6,201 nt of DNA from Candidatus Bandiella numerosa. Its GTDB lineage: Bacteria; Pseudomonadota; Alphaproteobacteria; Rickettsiales; Midichloriaceae. The DNA is taken from NCBI RefSeq assembly GCF_021811875.1, contig NZ_JAJBJD010000056.1, forward strand, positions 1 through 6,201. Direction: 5' to 3'. The notes under the pieces are model-generated. The model was not told where the DNA came from. It did no database searches and saw only the letters and a program-made list of their open reading frames with translations. Positions 6,119 through 6,201 of this stretch are shown here, piece after piece (the stretch's first letter is position 1; each line of letters opens with the position of its first letter). A program made the position numbers and the translations under genes.

Positions 6119-6201
6119 TAAATGGATTTAAAAAATTAGATTCATATAAAGAAGAACGATAAGTTTGGTATAAAAGCTGATAGAATAATAGGAATTCAAG
6201 A
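6082..6201. mobile_element. Probable end of an IS5-like insertion sequence
   Basis: Starting at 6082 the sequence reads ggccgttgcataaatgcaaa. This resembles the terminal repeats of IS5-family elements of the IS903 type (GGCTTTGTTGnATAAAT pattern, from memory), and base composition shifts slightly at that point. The remaining 100 bp up to the window edge contain short plus-strand frames (such as SYKEER before a TAA, then KFGIKADRIIGIQ in another frame) but no intact transposase start. The transposase would lie to the right or be frameshifted. Only one end is visible, so family and target duplication cannot be tested here. Confidence 0.4.
6087..6100. repeat. Short palindrome inside the insertion-element end
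   Basis: The sequence ttgcat-aa-atgcaa is a perfect 6 bp inverted repeat with a 2 bp spacer, five bases in from the presumed element end. It could be part of a transposase-binding site. A palindrome this short is not informative alone. Confidence 0.4.

Noticed and set aside
6027..6200. Minus-strand open frame of 57 codons entering from the right edge (contains IAYLPCFAFMQRP)
   Set aside because: It crosses the presumed element boundary, overlaps the 5813-6118 frame in another phase, has no start codon at its beginning, and looks like the reverse shadow of the insertion-element end.
1..6201. CRISPR array, tRNA or rRNA gene, toxin-antitoxin pair, phage module or other novel system
   Set aside because: No regularly spaced repeats, no cloverleaf or conserved rRNA segments, and no suitable small-gene pair. 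Nearly the whole window is explained by ordinary respiratory and repair genes and two element ends.

Overview
This AT-rich 6.2 kb window looks like a piece of a bacterial chromosome, most plausibly from an alphaproteobacterium. The base composition, the tight gene packing and what look like insertion-element ends on both sides suggest a host-associated lineage such as Rickettsiales. A complete cbb3 oxidase is unusual in that order. Candidatus Midichloria mitochondrii is a known case, so Midichloriaceae is a reasonable but unproven guess. TGA acts as a stop codon for ccoO and ccoQ, so the genetic code is standard.

All confident genes lie on the minus strand and are read from right to left. The right edge (about 6082-6201) resembles the end of an insertion sequence. 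Next to it is a short unrecognised ORF (5813-6118) whose first codons lie inside that end. After a 66 bp gap that holds a plausible promoter comes recN (DNA repair ATPase). It is followed with almost no spacing by ccoN, ccoO, ccoQ, ccoP and ccmC. The gaps are 29 bp, 3 bp, 7 bp, a 4 bp overlap and 18 bp, so the six genes may be one transcription unit. The left edge (1-126) holds the tail of a plus-strand reading frame and a probable second mobile-element end, which stops about 23 bp from the ccmC stop codon.

Functionally, ccoNOQP encodes the four subunits of a cbb3-type cytochrome c oxidase, a high-affinity terminal oxidase for respiration at low oxygen. All its metal and heme ligand motifs are visible. 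CcoO and CcoP carry three covalently bound c-type hemes between them. CcmC, encoded directly downstream, handles heme during cytochrome c maturation, so the last gene helps make the cofactor-bearing subunits encoded before it. RecN has no respiratory role and appears to be a neighbour in the same gene run. The oxidase assembly genes ccoGHIS, the other ccm genes and the usual recN neighbour bamD are not in the window.

No tRNA, rRNA, CRISPR array or clearly novel multi-gene system was found. The interest lies in the gene arrangement and in the insertion-element boundaries.
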